In this document: piece by piece, positions 21,060 through 26,042 of the stretch | Numbering within the stretch: the first letter of the stretch is position 1 | Layout: each line of letters starts with the position of its first letter | IMG/VR virus record: IMGVR_UViG_3300027861_000179 | Span: 1-26,042 of that record | Source of the DNA: a virus | Length of the DNA stretch: 26,042 bases | Strand: one strand, 5' to 3' | Made by a program: the position numbers and the translations under genes | The notes under the pieces: generated by a model | Seen by the model: only the letters and a program-made list of their open reading frames with translations | Databases searched by the model: none | What the model was told of the DNA's origin: nothing

Positions 21060-21136
21060 GCGTCTGTAGCCGAATTGGCATAGGCATCTGGCTTAGACCC
21101 AGTAATTTGTAGGTTCGACTCCTACCAGGCGTACCA
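21060..21136 (+). tRNA. tRNA-Leu (anticodon UAG) with a short variable loop
   Basis: Acceptor GCGTCTG/CAGGCGT (two G-U pairs), T8-A9, a class II-like D-arm (GCC...GGC with GAATTGG), anticodon loop CTTAGAC (TAG), T-arm GTAGG-TTCGACT-CCTAC, A73 and encoded CCA. It should read CUA. The variable region is only about five bases, although bacterial tRNA-Leu normally has a long variable arm. The first anticodon-stem pair is T-T. Confidence 0.85.
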
Positions 21137-21146
21137 AATTTTATGT

Positions 21147-21222
21147 CAGCGTGTAAGTTAATCTGGTAGACACCTCCCCTTGGACGGGAGAAGTGAAGGT
21201 TCAAATCCTTCCTCGCTGACCA
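21147..21222 (+). tRNA. tRNA-Pro (anticodon UGG)
   Basis: Acceptor CAGCGTG/CTCGCTG (one T-T mismatch), a perfect anticodon stem CTCCC/GGGAG with loop CTTGGAC (TGG), T-arm GAAGG-TTCAAAT-CCTTC, A73 and encoded CCA. C1-G72 with A73 is the usual bacterial proline identity set. Reads CCA. The D-stem is weak. Confidence 0.88.
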
Positions 21223-21306
21223 TTTTAAAACAGAGCATAGTCGATTGAAAACTGTTTAGTCAAAAACCTATCGCCAATCCGATGAAAGGTCGGTACAATT
21301 TTATAT

Positions 21307-21381
21307 GCTAGATTAGCTCAGTGGTAGAGCATTTGATTTGTAATCAAACGGTCGTCAGTTCAACTCTGACATTTAGCTCCA
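21307..21381 (+). tRNA. tRNA-Thr (anticodon UGU)
   Basis: Acceptor GCTAGAT/ATTTAGC (one G-U), D-arm GCTC-AGTGGTA-GAGC, anticodon stem TTTGA/TCAAA with loop TTTGTAA (TGT), variable CGGTC, T-arm GTCAG-TTCAACT-CTGAC, T73 and encoded CCA. Reads ACA. The 84 bases before it (21223-21306) hold no tRNA, only short inverted repeats. Confidence 0.93.
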
Positions 21382-21390
21382 TTAAAATGC

Positions 21391-21430
21391 AAAAGCCCGT
21401 AACAGAACTTCTCCTCTGTTACGGGCTTTT
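21391..21430. terminator. Convergent intrinsic terminator after the tRNAs
   Basis: A perfect 16-bp stem (21391-21406 with 21415-21430) starting AAAAGCCCG and ending CGGGCTTTT, with an 8-base loop. U-runs are present on both strands, so it should stop the tRNA transcript and the opposing methyltransferase transcript. Confidence 0.93.
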
Positions 21431-21443
21431 CTTGTCTCTACTC

Positions 21444-22229
21444 CTAAAACAAATCCATTGCTTTTTGCTTCTCTGCTTCTTTTATTCTATCTTCAGCCAC
21501 TTTAAAATAATCTGTGGCTTTCTCATCGAACGTATCTCCTAACTCTATCCCAATAAAATCTCGCTTGGTATTTACGCAGGCAACGCCTGTTGTTCCACTC
21601 CCCATTGTGAAATCTAAGACCGATTCTCCTTCGTGAGTGTAGGTCTTGATTAAGTATTCCATTAACGCAACTGGCTTTTGAGTTGGGTGATCCTTTCCCT
21701 TATTTGCCTCCCATTTACCCTCTATTATCGTGTCTGGGTTTCGATGGGTATATGTATAAGATTTGCTTGAACTCCCATCTTGATTAATTTTGTAGCTACT
21801 ATCCTTACCCTTCTTTGAGTAGTTCTTCACTGTTACTAGCTTATCTCTAAGCGTCATCTGAGGAAAATATAAAGGTAGTTTACCATCATCTGAAAAAATA
21901 CTAACCATCTCATGCCTATTCATCGGCATTTTTTTAGCATTGGCAAAATTTCTAGGGATGTGTTTATCCCAAACCCAATCATATTTATAGTTTTTAATAT
22001 TACTCATTCTCAAAGCACTGCTAAATGGCTCAGAGCCGAAAAGAACAATTGCACCATTTGGTTTAATCAGTTTATTCAATCTCTCCCACATTGCATCGAA
22101 TGGGATGACGCTGTCCCATTTACAAGCCGTAGTACCATAAGGAGGATCGCAAATAATTGCATCAACAACCACCCCTTCCTCAATCAATTCGTCCATCTTC
22201 TCTAAACAACACCCTTTCATCAATCTCAT
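21444..22229 (-). CDS. DNA adenine-type methyltransferase (DPPY)
   Basis: A beta-class methyltransferase: CDPPYGT (27-33) is the catalytic motif, which in this class mostly means N6-adenine; AdoMet binding is by DFTMGSGTTGVACV (206-219) followed by RDFIGIELG. Residues ~75-190 (WVWDKHIPRNFANAKKMPMNRHEMV, GKDHPTQKPVALMEYLI) are the usual central and substrate regions. 261 residues is a normal length. GAGGAGTAGGGAT precedes the ATG. No restriction gene is adjacent. It ends EKQKAMDLF, like the other methyltransferase here, although the two are otherwise clearly different. Confidence 0.93.
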   Translation of the reverse strand: MRLMKGCCLEKMDELIEEGVVVDAIICDPPYGTTACKWDSVIPFDAMWERLNKLIKPNGAIVLFGSEPFSSALRMSNIKNYKYDWVWDKHIPRNFANAKKMPMNRHEMVSIFSDDGKLPLYFPQMTLRDKLVTVKNYSKKGKDSSYKINQDGSSSKSYTYTHRNPDTIIEGKWEANKGKDHPTQKPVALMEYLIKTYTHEGESVLDFTMGSGTTGVACVNTKRDFIGIELGDTFDEKATDYFKVAEDRIKEAEKQKAMDLF

Positions 22230-22233
22230 ATCC

Positions 22234-22458
22234 CTACTCCTCTATCCTATTAATCTTCATATCAAACCACCGACACAATTGATAATAAATTGTGGTGTCT
22301 ATCAATAATTCTCTATCAGACACAATTTCTATATCATCCTTCTCAACACATGCATCTTCGCTACATGGGAAATCAAATCTATTGAACCCAATGAAACAAA
22401 TTCGATAGAAGTCGTCCGTCTCCCCAATAATGTCATTCAGAATTTTAATCCTATTCAT
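22234..22458 (-). CDS. Hypothetical protein (74 aa)
   Basis: Unrecognised; MNRIKILNDIIGETDDFYRI, then CFIGFNRFDFPCSEDACVEKDD, and a helical end (TIYYQLCRWFDMKINRIEE). Four cysteines, not in CxxC pairs. GAGGAGCTATCGC precedes the ATG. The start overlaps the previous gene by 8 bases and the stop is four bases before the methyltransferase start, so the three look co-translated. Confidence 0.7.
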   Translation of the reverse strand: MNRIKILNDIIGETDDFYRICFIGFNRFDFPCSEDACVEKDDIEIVSDRELLIDTTIYYQLCRWFDMKINRIEE

Positions 22459-22654
22459 GCGATAGCTCCTCTACGAGCTTCACCGTTAGACGGGAGATGT
22501 TAGAACACAACTTTAGGCTATTCACTTCCTCAAGAGCCTCATATCCATCCCACATCTCTTTTCTGACACAACTTTGAACACCATCCTCGTCTTGGATAAA
22601 CTTTATTTCAAAATATTGATTTTCTTCTAACAACATCTCATTTATGTTTTGCAT
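22451..22654 (-). CDS. Hypothetical protein (67 aa)
   Basis: Unrecognised; MQNINEMLLEENQYFEIKFI, QDEDGVQSCVRKEMWDGYEAL and a C-terminal helix (NISRLTVKLVEELSHE). AAAAGGAACATAAA precedes the ATG. A perfect inverted repeat GTTCGC-GAATT-GCGAAC (22676-22692) lies just upstream of its ribosome-binding site, so this gene and the methyltransferase after it may be controlled by the protein that binds the GCGAAC repeats. Confidence 0.7.
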   Translation of the reverse strand: MQNINEMLLEENQYFEIKFIQDEDGVQSCVRKEMWDGYEALEEVNSLKLCSNISRLTVKLVEELSHE

Positions 22655-22675
22655 TTTATGTTCCTTTTATTTGCT

Positions 22676-22692
22676 GTTCGCGAATTGCGAAC
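22676..22692. promoter_or_regulatory. Palindromic GCGAAC operator-like site
   Basis: GTTCGC and GCGAAC face each other across GAATT, about 20 bases upstream of the 67-aa gene start. The half-site is the same hexamer that is repeated ten times at 19385-19624, here in inverted rather than direct orientation. Confidence 0.6.
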
Positions 22693-22735
22693 GTTATTTA
22701 TTTTTAACCTTATCGTATTCCATTACACCCCCAAG

Positions 22736-23581
22736 CTATTCAAAATAATATTTCTTGTATTTACTTGGATCTAAAAAATAACCCTTTGGCACTCGCAGAT
22801 AATGAAAGCCTTCTATTTTATCTATCAACTCATCTTCATTTATTTTATTTCCCTTAGCGTAGTTATCCTTAGGTTCCAATAACTGTAAATTATCCAACCT
22901 ATGAGATCCCATTATTCTATCTCCATTTGGCAGTTCACCCTGTAGTGGGATTATATGATCTACGTGCAGTTCAGAAGAAGAGTGTTTGTATAGATCGTCT
23001 ATCTGTAGCATCTCCTCTTCTGTGATGCTGATTGGAACTGCGTTAAATTTAATCGACCTACGAGTGGCCTCTTGTGAGTTAAGCCTCTTTCTGTTGGCAT
23101 TACTCCAATTCTTTCTCGACTCAGCCCTTCTTAACTTTGATGAGTCTTTACTCTCGCATCTTTTATTCGCATCTGCGATAGTGATTCTGTATGCCTCATC
23201 ACTTCTGTACCTATCTCTATTTCTCTTATTTGTTTTTTCTCTATTGTTTTTTGAATAATCAGAAGCATCTTTCTTCCTTTTCTCTTTGTTTTTCTCATAG
23301 TATTCATCAGCATTCTCCTTTTCGCACGTTTTACAATATGGCATTAGCCCCAAGTAACAATCATCCCTCTTGTTAAATTTAGTCAAGTCCAACTCTCCAC
23401 ATTTCTTGCACTCCTTAACTCTAACTTTCTTTGGGTTAAGCTTCTGTCTTAACTCAGTTCTTTCCCTTTTTGCCTTTTTATCACATTCTCTACATTTGCT
23501 TTGGAGACCACTTTTGCTCCTAGAACATTTAGAAAACTCCTCTAACCTACTTTCTCCACATTTGTAACATACATGAACCAT
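22736..23581 (-). CDS. HNH endonuclease with two Cys4 zinc modules
   Basis: Two Cys4 modules (CYKCGES...CREC and CKKCGEL...CKTC), a long Lys/Arg/Asn/Tyr-rich linker (~95-185) and a C-terminal HNH domain (LHVDHIIPLQGEL, GSHRLDNLQLLEPKDNYAKGNK). It is a paralogue of the endonuclease at 14741-15802, which has three such modules. Homing activity is likely. The start is the ATG at 23581 with AGGTG 4 bases upstream; an in-frame ATG at 23626 would begin inside a hairpin element and add a hydrophobic stretch, so it is not used. It interrupts a run of short minus-strand genes. Confidence 0.9.
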   Translation of the reverse strand: MVHVCYKCGESRLEEFSKCSRSKSGLQSKCRECDKKAKRERTELRQKLNPKKVRVKECKKCGELDLTKFNKRDDCYLGLMPYCKTCEKENADEYYEKNKEKRKKDASDYSKNNREKTNKRNRDRYRSDEAYRITIADANKRCESKDSSKLRRAESRKNWSNANRKRLNSQEATRRSIKFNAVPISITEEEMLQIDDLYKHSSSELHVDHIIPLQGELPNGDRIMGSHRLDNLQLLEPKDNYAKGNKINEDELIDKIEGFHYLRVPKGYFLDPSKYKKYYFE

Positions 23582-23598
23582 AATACACCTAACAAAAA

Positions 23599-23682
23599 AA
23601 GTCCATAAAACATAGAAGGTAAACAAGATACCTATCGCCTCTACATCATCACATGGTAGTGGTTTTCTATTTTCATGGACTT
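23599..23682 (-). ncRNA. Stem-closed structured RNA upstream of the second zinc-module HNH gene
   Basis: AAGTCCAT (23599-23606) pairs with ATGGACTT (23675-23682); inside it ATAGAA (23612-23617) pairs with TTCTAT (23665-23670). The interior can form two hairpins on the minus strand (CCACTAC/GTAGAGG with one mismatch and GGTA/TACC) joined by CGATA. Seven T follow on the minus strand, then the HNH ribosome-binding site. The architecture matches 15825-15906. It could be a terminator-like leader or an RNA with its own role. Confidence 0.6.
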
Positions 23683-23783
23683 AGATTTTTTATTTTATTA
23701 GCTTATATCTATCGTTTGATGACAATAATATAACGGCAATCTTGTTAATTACAAGTATAATATATCACGTTAATTGCTATTTC

Positions 23784-23876
23784 TCAAGCCCAAAAAGAAA
23801 AAAATAATGAAAATAAATACACTTCGTGATTGTGAACATCTTTTAAGAATCGCTCTTTTGTGCATTCGTATCTCAT
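23784..23876 (-). CDS. Micro-protein (30 aa) with hydrophobic C-terminus
   Basis: The product starts MRYECTKERFLKDVHNHEVY and ends in an aromatic hydrophobic stretch (LFSLFFSFWA). The ATG overlaps the stop of the upstream gene by four bases (ATGA) and AGGAGAAGAGAA precedes it, which supports coupled translation. A membrane-associated peptide is possible. Downstream, 23683-23783 holds only AT-rich, promoter-like sequence with no further gene. Confidence 0.5.
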   Translation of the reverse strand: MRYECTKERFLKDVHNHEVYLFSLFFSFWA

Positions 23877-24082
23877 TTCTCTTCTCCTGTCCATCCATAA
23901 TCTTTATCATAATCGTAGATAGAATCTTTAATGAATCCTGTTTCGTTGTAATCCTTAAATATCTCAAGGCACATGTTCCAATTGTGGTTGGCACGATCCC
24001 TAGTTTTCTCACCAATCGACATAAGAGTTCTGTTGGCTTGCTTTAGCTTGCGATTCTCTTCTTTTAATTTCTTATTAAACAT
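23873..24082 (-). CDS. Hypothetical coiled-coil protein (69 aa)
   Basis: MFNKKLKEENRKLKQANRTL is a clear charged helix, followed by GEKTRDRANHNWNMCLEIFKD and a Tyr/Asp-rich tail (DSIYDYDKDYGWTGEEK). Its start overlaps the previous gene by 8 bases. No family recognised. Confidence 0.72.
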   Translation of the reverse strand: MFNKKLKEENRKLKQANRTLMSIGEKTRDRANHNWNMCLEIFKDYNETGFIKDSIYDYDKDYGWTGEEK

Positions 24083-24287
24083 CTTTCAACTTCTCCTCAT
24101 AAACTTCACGTACATATTCAATCATCTTCTTCGCTTCAATCGCCCACCTATCATCCATACCATATTGCATATTCAACATTATCTTCTCATATCTAGAAGA
24201 AAGTTCCCATTGAACGAAACCACCTATAGCGTTGGCTAATTTGTCTAGCGGTTGTTCTTTAATCAAATCTTTAATCTTTTGGTTCAT
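24075..24287 (-). CDS. Hypothetical helical protein (70 aa)
   Basis: All-helical: MNQKIKDLIKEQPLDKLANA, GGFVQWELSSRYEKIMLNM, DDRWAIEAKKMIEYVREVYEE. The ATG at 24287 overlaps the stop of the 45-aa gene (TAATG) and has GGAGG 8 bases upstream; a TTG further upstream lacks support. Function unknown. Confidence 0.72.
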   Translation of the reverse strand: MNQKIKDLIKEQPLDKLANAIGGFVQWELSSRYEKIMLNMQYGMDDRWAIEAKKMIEYVREVYEEKLKDV

Positions 24288-24424
24288 TAAGAGATCCTCC
24301 AACTTAAATCAATCGCTTTAATAATAACAATACATAAATACATAAACGCCATATCATATTTCTTCTGCTCTATAAGCATTCCACTTAAAACAGAAAACAC
24401 CGCCAATATCAGAATATCAATCAT
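24287..24424 (-). CDS. Small membrane protein (45 aa)
   Basis: The ORF starts MIDILILAVFSVLSGMLIEQ and continues KKYDMAFMYLCIVIIKAID, ending LSWRIS: two hydrophobic segments (~3-18 and ~25-40) separated by a charged turn, so it may be a helical hairpin in the membrane. AAGGTGGTGAA precedes the ATG, which overlaps the upstream stop by four bases, and its own stop overlaps the next start. Coupling on both sides makes the frame credible. Confidence 0.65.
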   Translation of the reverse strand: MIDILILAVFSVLSGMLIEQKKYDMAFMYLCIVIIKAIDLSWRIS

Positions 24425-25020
24425 TTCACCACCTTAAAGTTATGCCCAACTAAATCGATGAGCTCTTCCATAGTGTATTCTTGGATATTATTCTCAATCT
24501 CTCCTGTAAGGAGGTCGATGGAATCATGTTTAGAAAAATCAATATTGTGGTGGGTCAAACCAAGGCAATAATATCCATTGAATCTACTAATATCATAAAA
24601 CTTTTCTCCCCTATCATGAACTTGACACCCACTACTCACCCACTCAACACCTAACGAAAACAAATATTCTTGGAATTGAAGTCGAATATCCACATCAACA
24701 TTTTCAAGATCAACAACAAATGGTTTCTCTTCTGAAACAAACGATTTAATAACAGTTCTAACTTTTTCGGATAGTGGGGTGTAGAGTTCTAGGGCTTCCT
24801 CTGGATACAGATAATGTTGCCCATCAACTTCAATCCCATAAATTAAATCCACTCGATCCTCATGGTATGATTTGGCTTTAACCACCACAACATCACCATT
24901 ATTACAAAGATCTCCCTCCACAAAATTACCCAACTCCATAACATCTCTAGCTAGGATGTCGTAAAAGTTGTAACCATAACCACTATCCTTCACAACCACT
25001 TTCTCTCCAATCTTAAACAT
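24421..25020 (-). CDS. Hypothetical protein (199 aa)
   Basis: Starts MFKIGEKVVVKDSGYGYNFY. The first ~85 residues look like a small KOW/SH3-type beta barrel (VVVKDSGYG, GDVVVVKAK, VDLIYGIEVDGQHYLYPEEALELY), found in many phage proteins of unknown role. Residues ~100-199 form a second domain (EKPFVVDLENVDVDIRLQFQEYLFSLG, HDRGEKFYDISRFNGYYCLGLTHH) resembling small alpha/beta phage domains that take part in binding. The ATG at 25020 is chosen because AGGAGAAAAGTAAG precedes it; frames from 25062 start in leader sequence. Confidence 0.72.
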   Translation of the reverse strand: MFKIGEKVVVKDSGYGYNFYDILARDVMELGNFVEGDLCNNGDVVVVKAKSYHEDRVDLIYGIEVDGQHYLYPEEALELYTPLSEKVRTVIKSFVSEEKPFVVDLENVDVDIRLQFQEYLFSLGVEWVSSGCQVHDRGEKFYDISRFNGYYCLGLTHHNIDFSKHDSIDLLTGEIENNIQEYTMEELIDLVGHNFKVVK

Positions 25021-25068
25021 CTTACTTTTCTCCTTTTTTGTTTTATGGGCTAATAAACCCAATATTAT

Positions 25069-25074
25069 ATTTTA
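25069..25074 (-). promoter_or_regulatory. Possible promoter -10 for the minus-strand gene run
   Basis: TATAAT on the minus strand, about 50 bases upstream of the ATG at 25020, in an A/T-rich stretch. No convincing -35. It would drive the small coupled genes from 25020 down. Confidence 0.35.
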
Positions 25075-25080
25075 TTTTTA

Positions 25081-25737
25081 ACTACTTTTAACTTTCTCCC
25101 CTCAAAACATCAATATTTCCTTATAGGGAAATCTTCTTTTCAAATTAACGAAAAAGACCGTTTTTTGGATCTGTTGATAAGAATATAGGTGGTGTTTATC
25201 ATAAGTCAAATAGATAAGTGCAGAAATGTTAAAGAAATAACAATATTCGAGAGACACTATTTATCAATCTTAGAATCGACTTAACAACAAAGCCAACTAT
25301 AGAGTGGGAAACAAGAACAATCGCGCTTAGAAATCCATAAAAGGGTATTCCCACGCCATAAGGAAATAAAGGAGTAGGGTGGACGAACGGCCTATATAGA
25401 GATATCAACAAAGGGGATAGGAAAAATTTTAGAAATTATAATATGGAAGTGGAATGGGGGGTAAGGATAATTGGGGATAGAAGAAGGTGGGGGGCTTATA
25501 GGAAAGGTGAAACAAGGGTAGGGAAAATTATTTTGAAATACATGGGGGTTCAAATGGATAGATTGTACACAACCGACTCTCTCTACTCTAAGTACCCCCC
25601 CTATACACTTAGGTATGCCTAACTAATACAATCGTTTTCAAGTTGGCATGAAAAAGCGTAAACAGCAGGCATATACAAGCAGTAGGCATATACGGGTAGT
25701 AGTTGAAAAGTCTATTAATGGCCTATTACTAGCTATT
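25081..25737. other. Gene-free region with hairpins, G-runs and short repeats
   Basis: No frame here has both a ribosome-binding site and protein-like composition. Seen: a hairpin ATTTCC/GGAAAT near 25115-25132; a purine-rich plus strand from ~25360 to 25560 with G-runs of four to six at 25413, 25456, 25473, 25489 and 25544; CTAAGT/ACTTAG around a C7 run near 25588-25613; the near-palindrome TTAGGTATGCCTAA just after it; and two copies of AGyAGGCATATAC at 25664-25676 and 25681-25693. Function unknown. Confidence 0.6.
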
Positions 25738-25765
25738 TTGATACAATCGGAGCTATCCATATAAT
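25738..25765 (+). promoter_or_regulatory. Near-consensus sigma70-type promoter
   Basis: TTGATA (25738-25743), a 16-base spacer and a perfect TATAAT (25760-25765). It points into a region without ORFs that is rich in complementary segments, so it probably makes an RNA. Confidence 0.68.
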
Positions 25766-25771
25766 GTAGTG

Positions 25772-26042
25772 TAGTTGTAACGTGTTAATACGTAACTACT
25801 TACAGTTTCAATGTCGCATAATATGCCTTATGTTAAGTGGTAGTTCGCGTTAACACGTTGCGCAGTAGGTAGTTAGTTATAGGTCGTAAATAAAGCAATT
25901 TAAGGTAGTTTACAGCACAATCGTGTATGACTGATACTTGCATACATATAACACCTTTTCACGGCATTGCCGTGCTCTGTGTGGTGTGAATAAGGTAAAA
26001 TAATTTTTCTATGCATAAGGCCGATTTGGACAACCAGACCTT
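25772..26042 (+). ncRNA. Candidate structured RNA running off the window
   Basis: Follows the promoter at 25738-25765. AACGTGTTAA (25779-25788) pairs perfectly with TTAACACGTT (25850-25859); this crosses AACTACTTAC (25794-25803) with GTAGGTAGTT (25865-25874, one G-U), giving a pseudoknot. CATAA/TTATG (25817-25821/25828-25832) forms an inner hairpin. Further on, CACGGC-ATT-GCCGTG (25960-25974) is enclosed by ACACC/GGTGT (25951-25955/25983-25987). No ORF. The 3' end is not in the window. Confidence 0.45.

Noticed and set aside
21223-21306. A fourth tRNA or a second hammerhead between tRNA-Pro and tRNA-Thr
   Set aside because: There is no T-arm or acceptor stem, and the CCGATGA and GAAA segments do not line up into a hammerhead core. 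Only short hairpins (AAACAG/CTGTTT, CCGA/TCGG) are seen.
23774-24046. A 90-codon plus-strand frame opposite the small coupled genes
   Set aside because: It lies antisense to two minus-strand genes with good starts and has no ribosome-binding site of its own.
25229-25411. A 60-codon minus-strand frame in the terminal noncoding region
   Set aside because: No ribosome-binding site, no protein-like composition, isolated from other genes.

Overview
The window is a piece of a tailed-phage (Caudoviricetes) genome or prophage, AT-rich and tightly packed. Nearly every gene lies on the minus strand, so transcription runs mostly from high to low coordinates. Evidence for a phage: an HK97-type packaging and head cassette at the left (large terminase, portal fused to a MuF-type domain, prohead protease, HK97-fold major capsid protein, and the first codons of a head-tail connector-like protein). 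The host cannot be named from sequence alone. Two plus-strand promoters have a T-run and a G close to a perfect TATAAT, which resembles the Campylobacterota sigma70 promoter, but this is weak evidence.

Layout. 1-6932: head and packaging genes, with two intrinsic terminators around the major capsid and decoration-like genes. 6934-7815: an HNH homing-type endonuclease where a small terminase gene would be expected. 8058-8443: a short plus-strand operon (glutaredoxin/NrdH-like redoxin plus a small coiled-coil protein) ending in a shared terminator. 8487-14690: a minus-strand metabolic/accessory operon with class II (B12-dependent) ribonucleotide reductase, ThyX, a C2H2 finger protein, and many very small proteins linked by stop/start overlaps. 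14741-19250: a second HNH endonuclease, a membrane-anchored DUF4041 + GIY-YIG-like protein resembling the SNIPE defence nuclease, and a DNA methyltransferase. 19251-20183: noncoding, with helically phased GCGAAC repeats, a very A-rich tract, and a probable pseudoknotted RNA ending in a strong terminator. 20750-21430: a plus-strand RNA operon with promoter, structured leader containing a hammerhead ribozyme, three tRNAs (Leu-UAG, Pro-UGG, Thr-UGU) and a 16-bp terminator stem. 21444-25020: a second methyltransferase, a third HNH endonuclease and further small coupled genes. 25021-26042: about 1 kb without genes, holding G-runs, repeats, a near-consensus promoter and another candidate pseudoknotted RNA running off the window.

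How it fits together. The redoxin, class II reductase and ThyX form a nucleotide-supply set for phage DNA synthesis. The methyltransferases probably modify phage DNA. The SNIPE-like protein would act against competing phages at the membrane. The tRNAs read A-ending codons. The most unusual content is RNA: a type I hammerhead ribozyme at 20870-20934 in the leader of the tRNA transcript, two candidate double-helix pseudoknot RNAs, and similar stem-closed RNA elements just upstream of two related zinc-module HNH genes.
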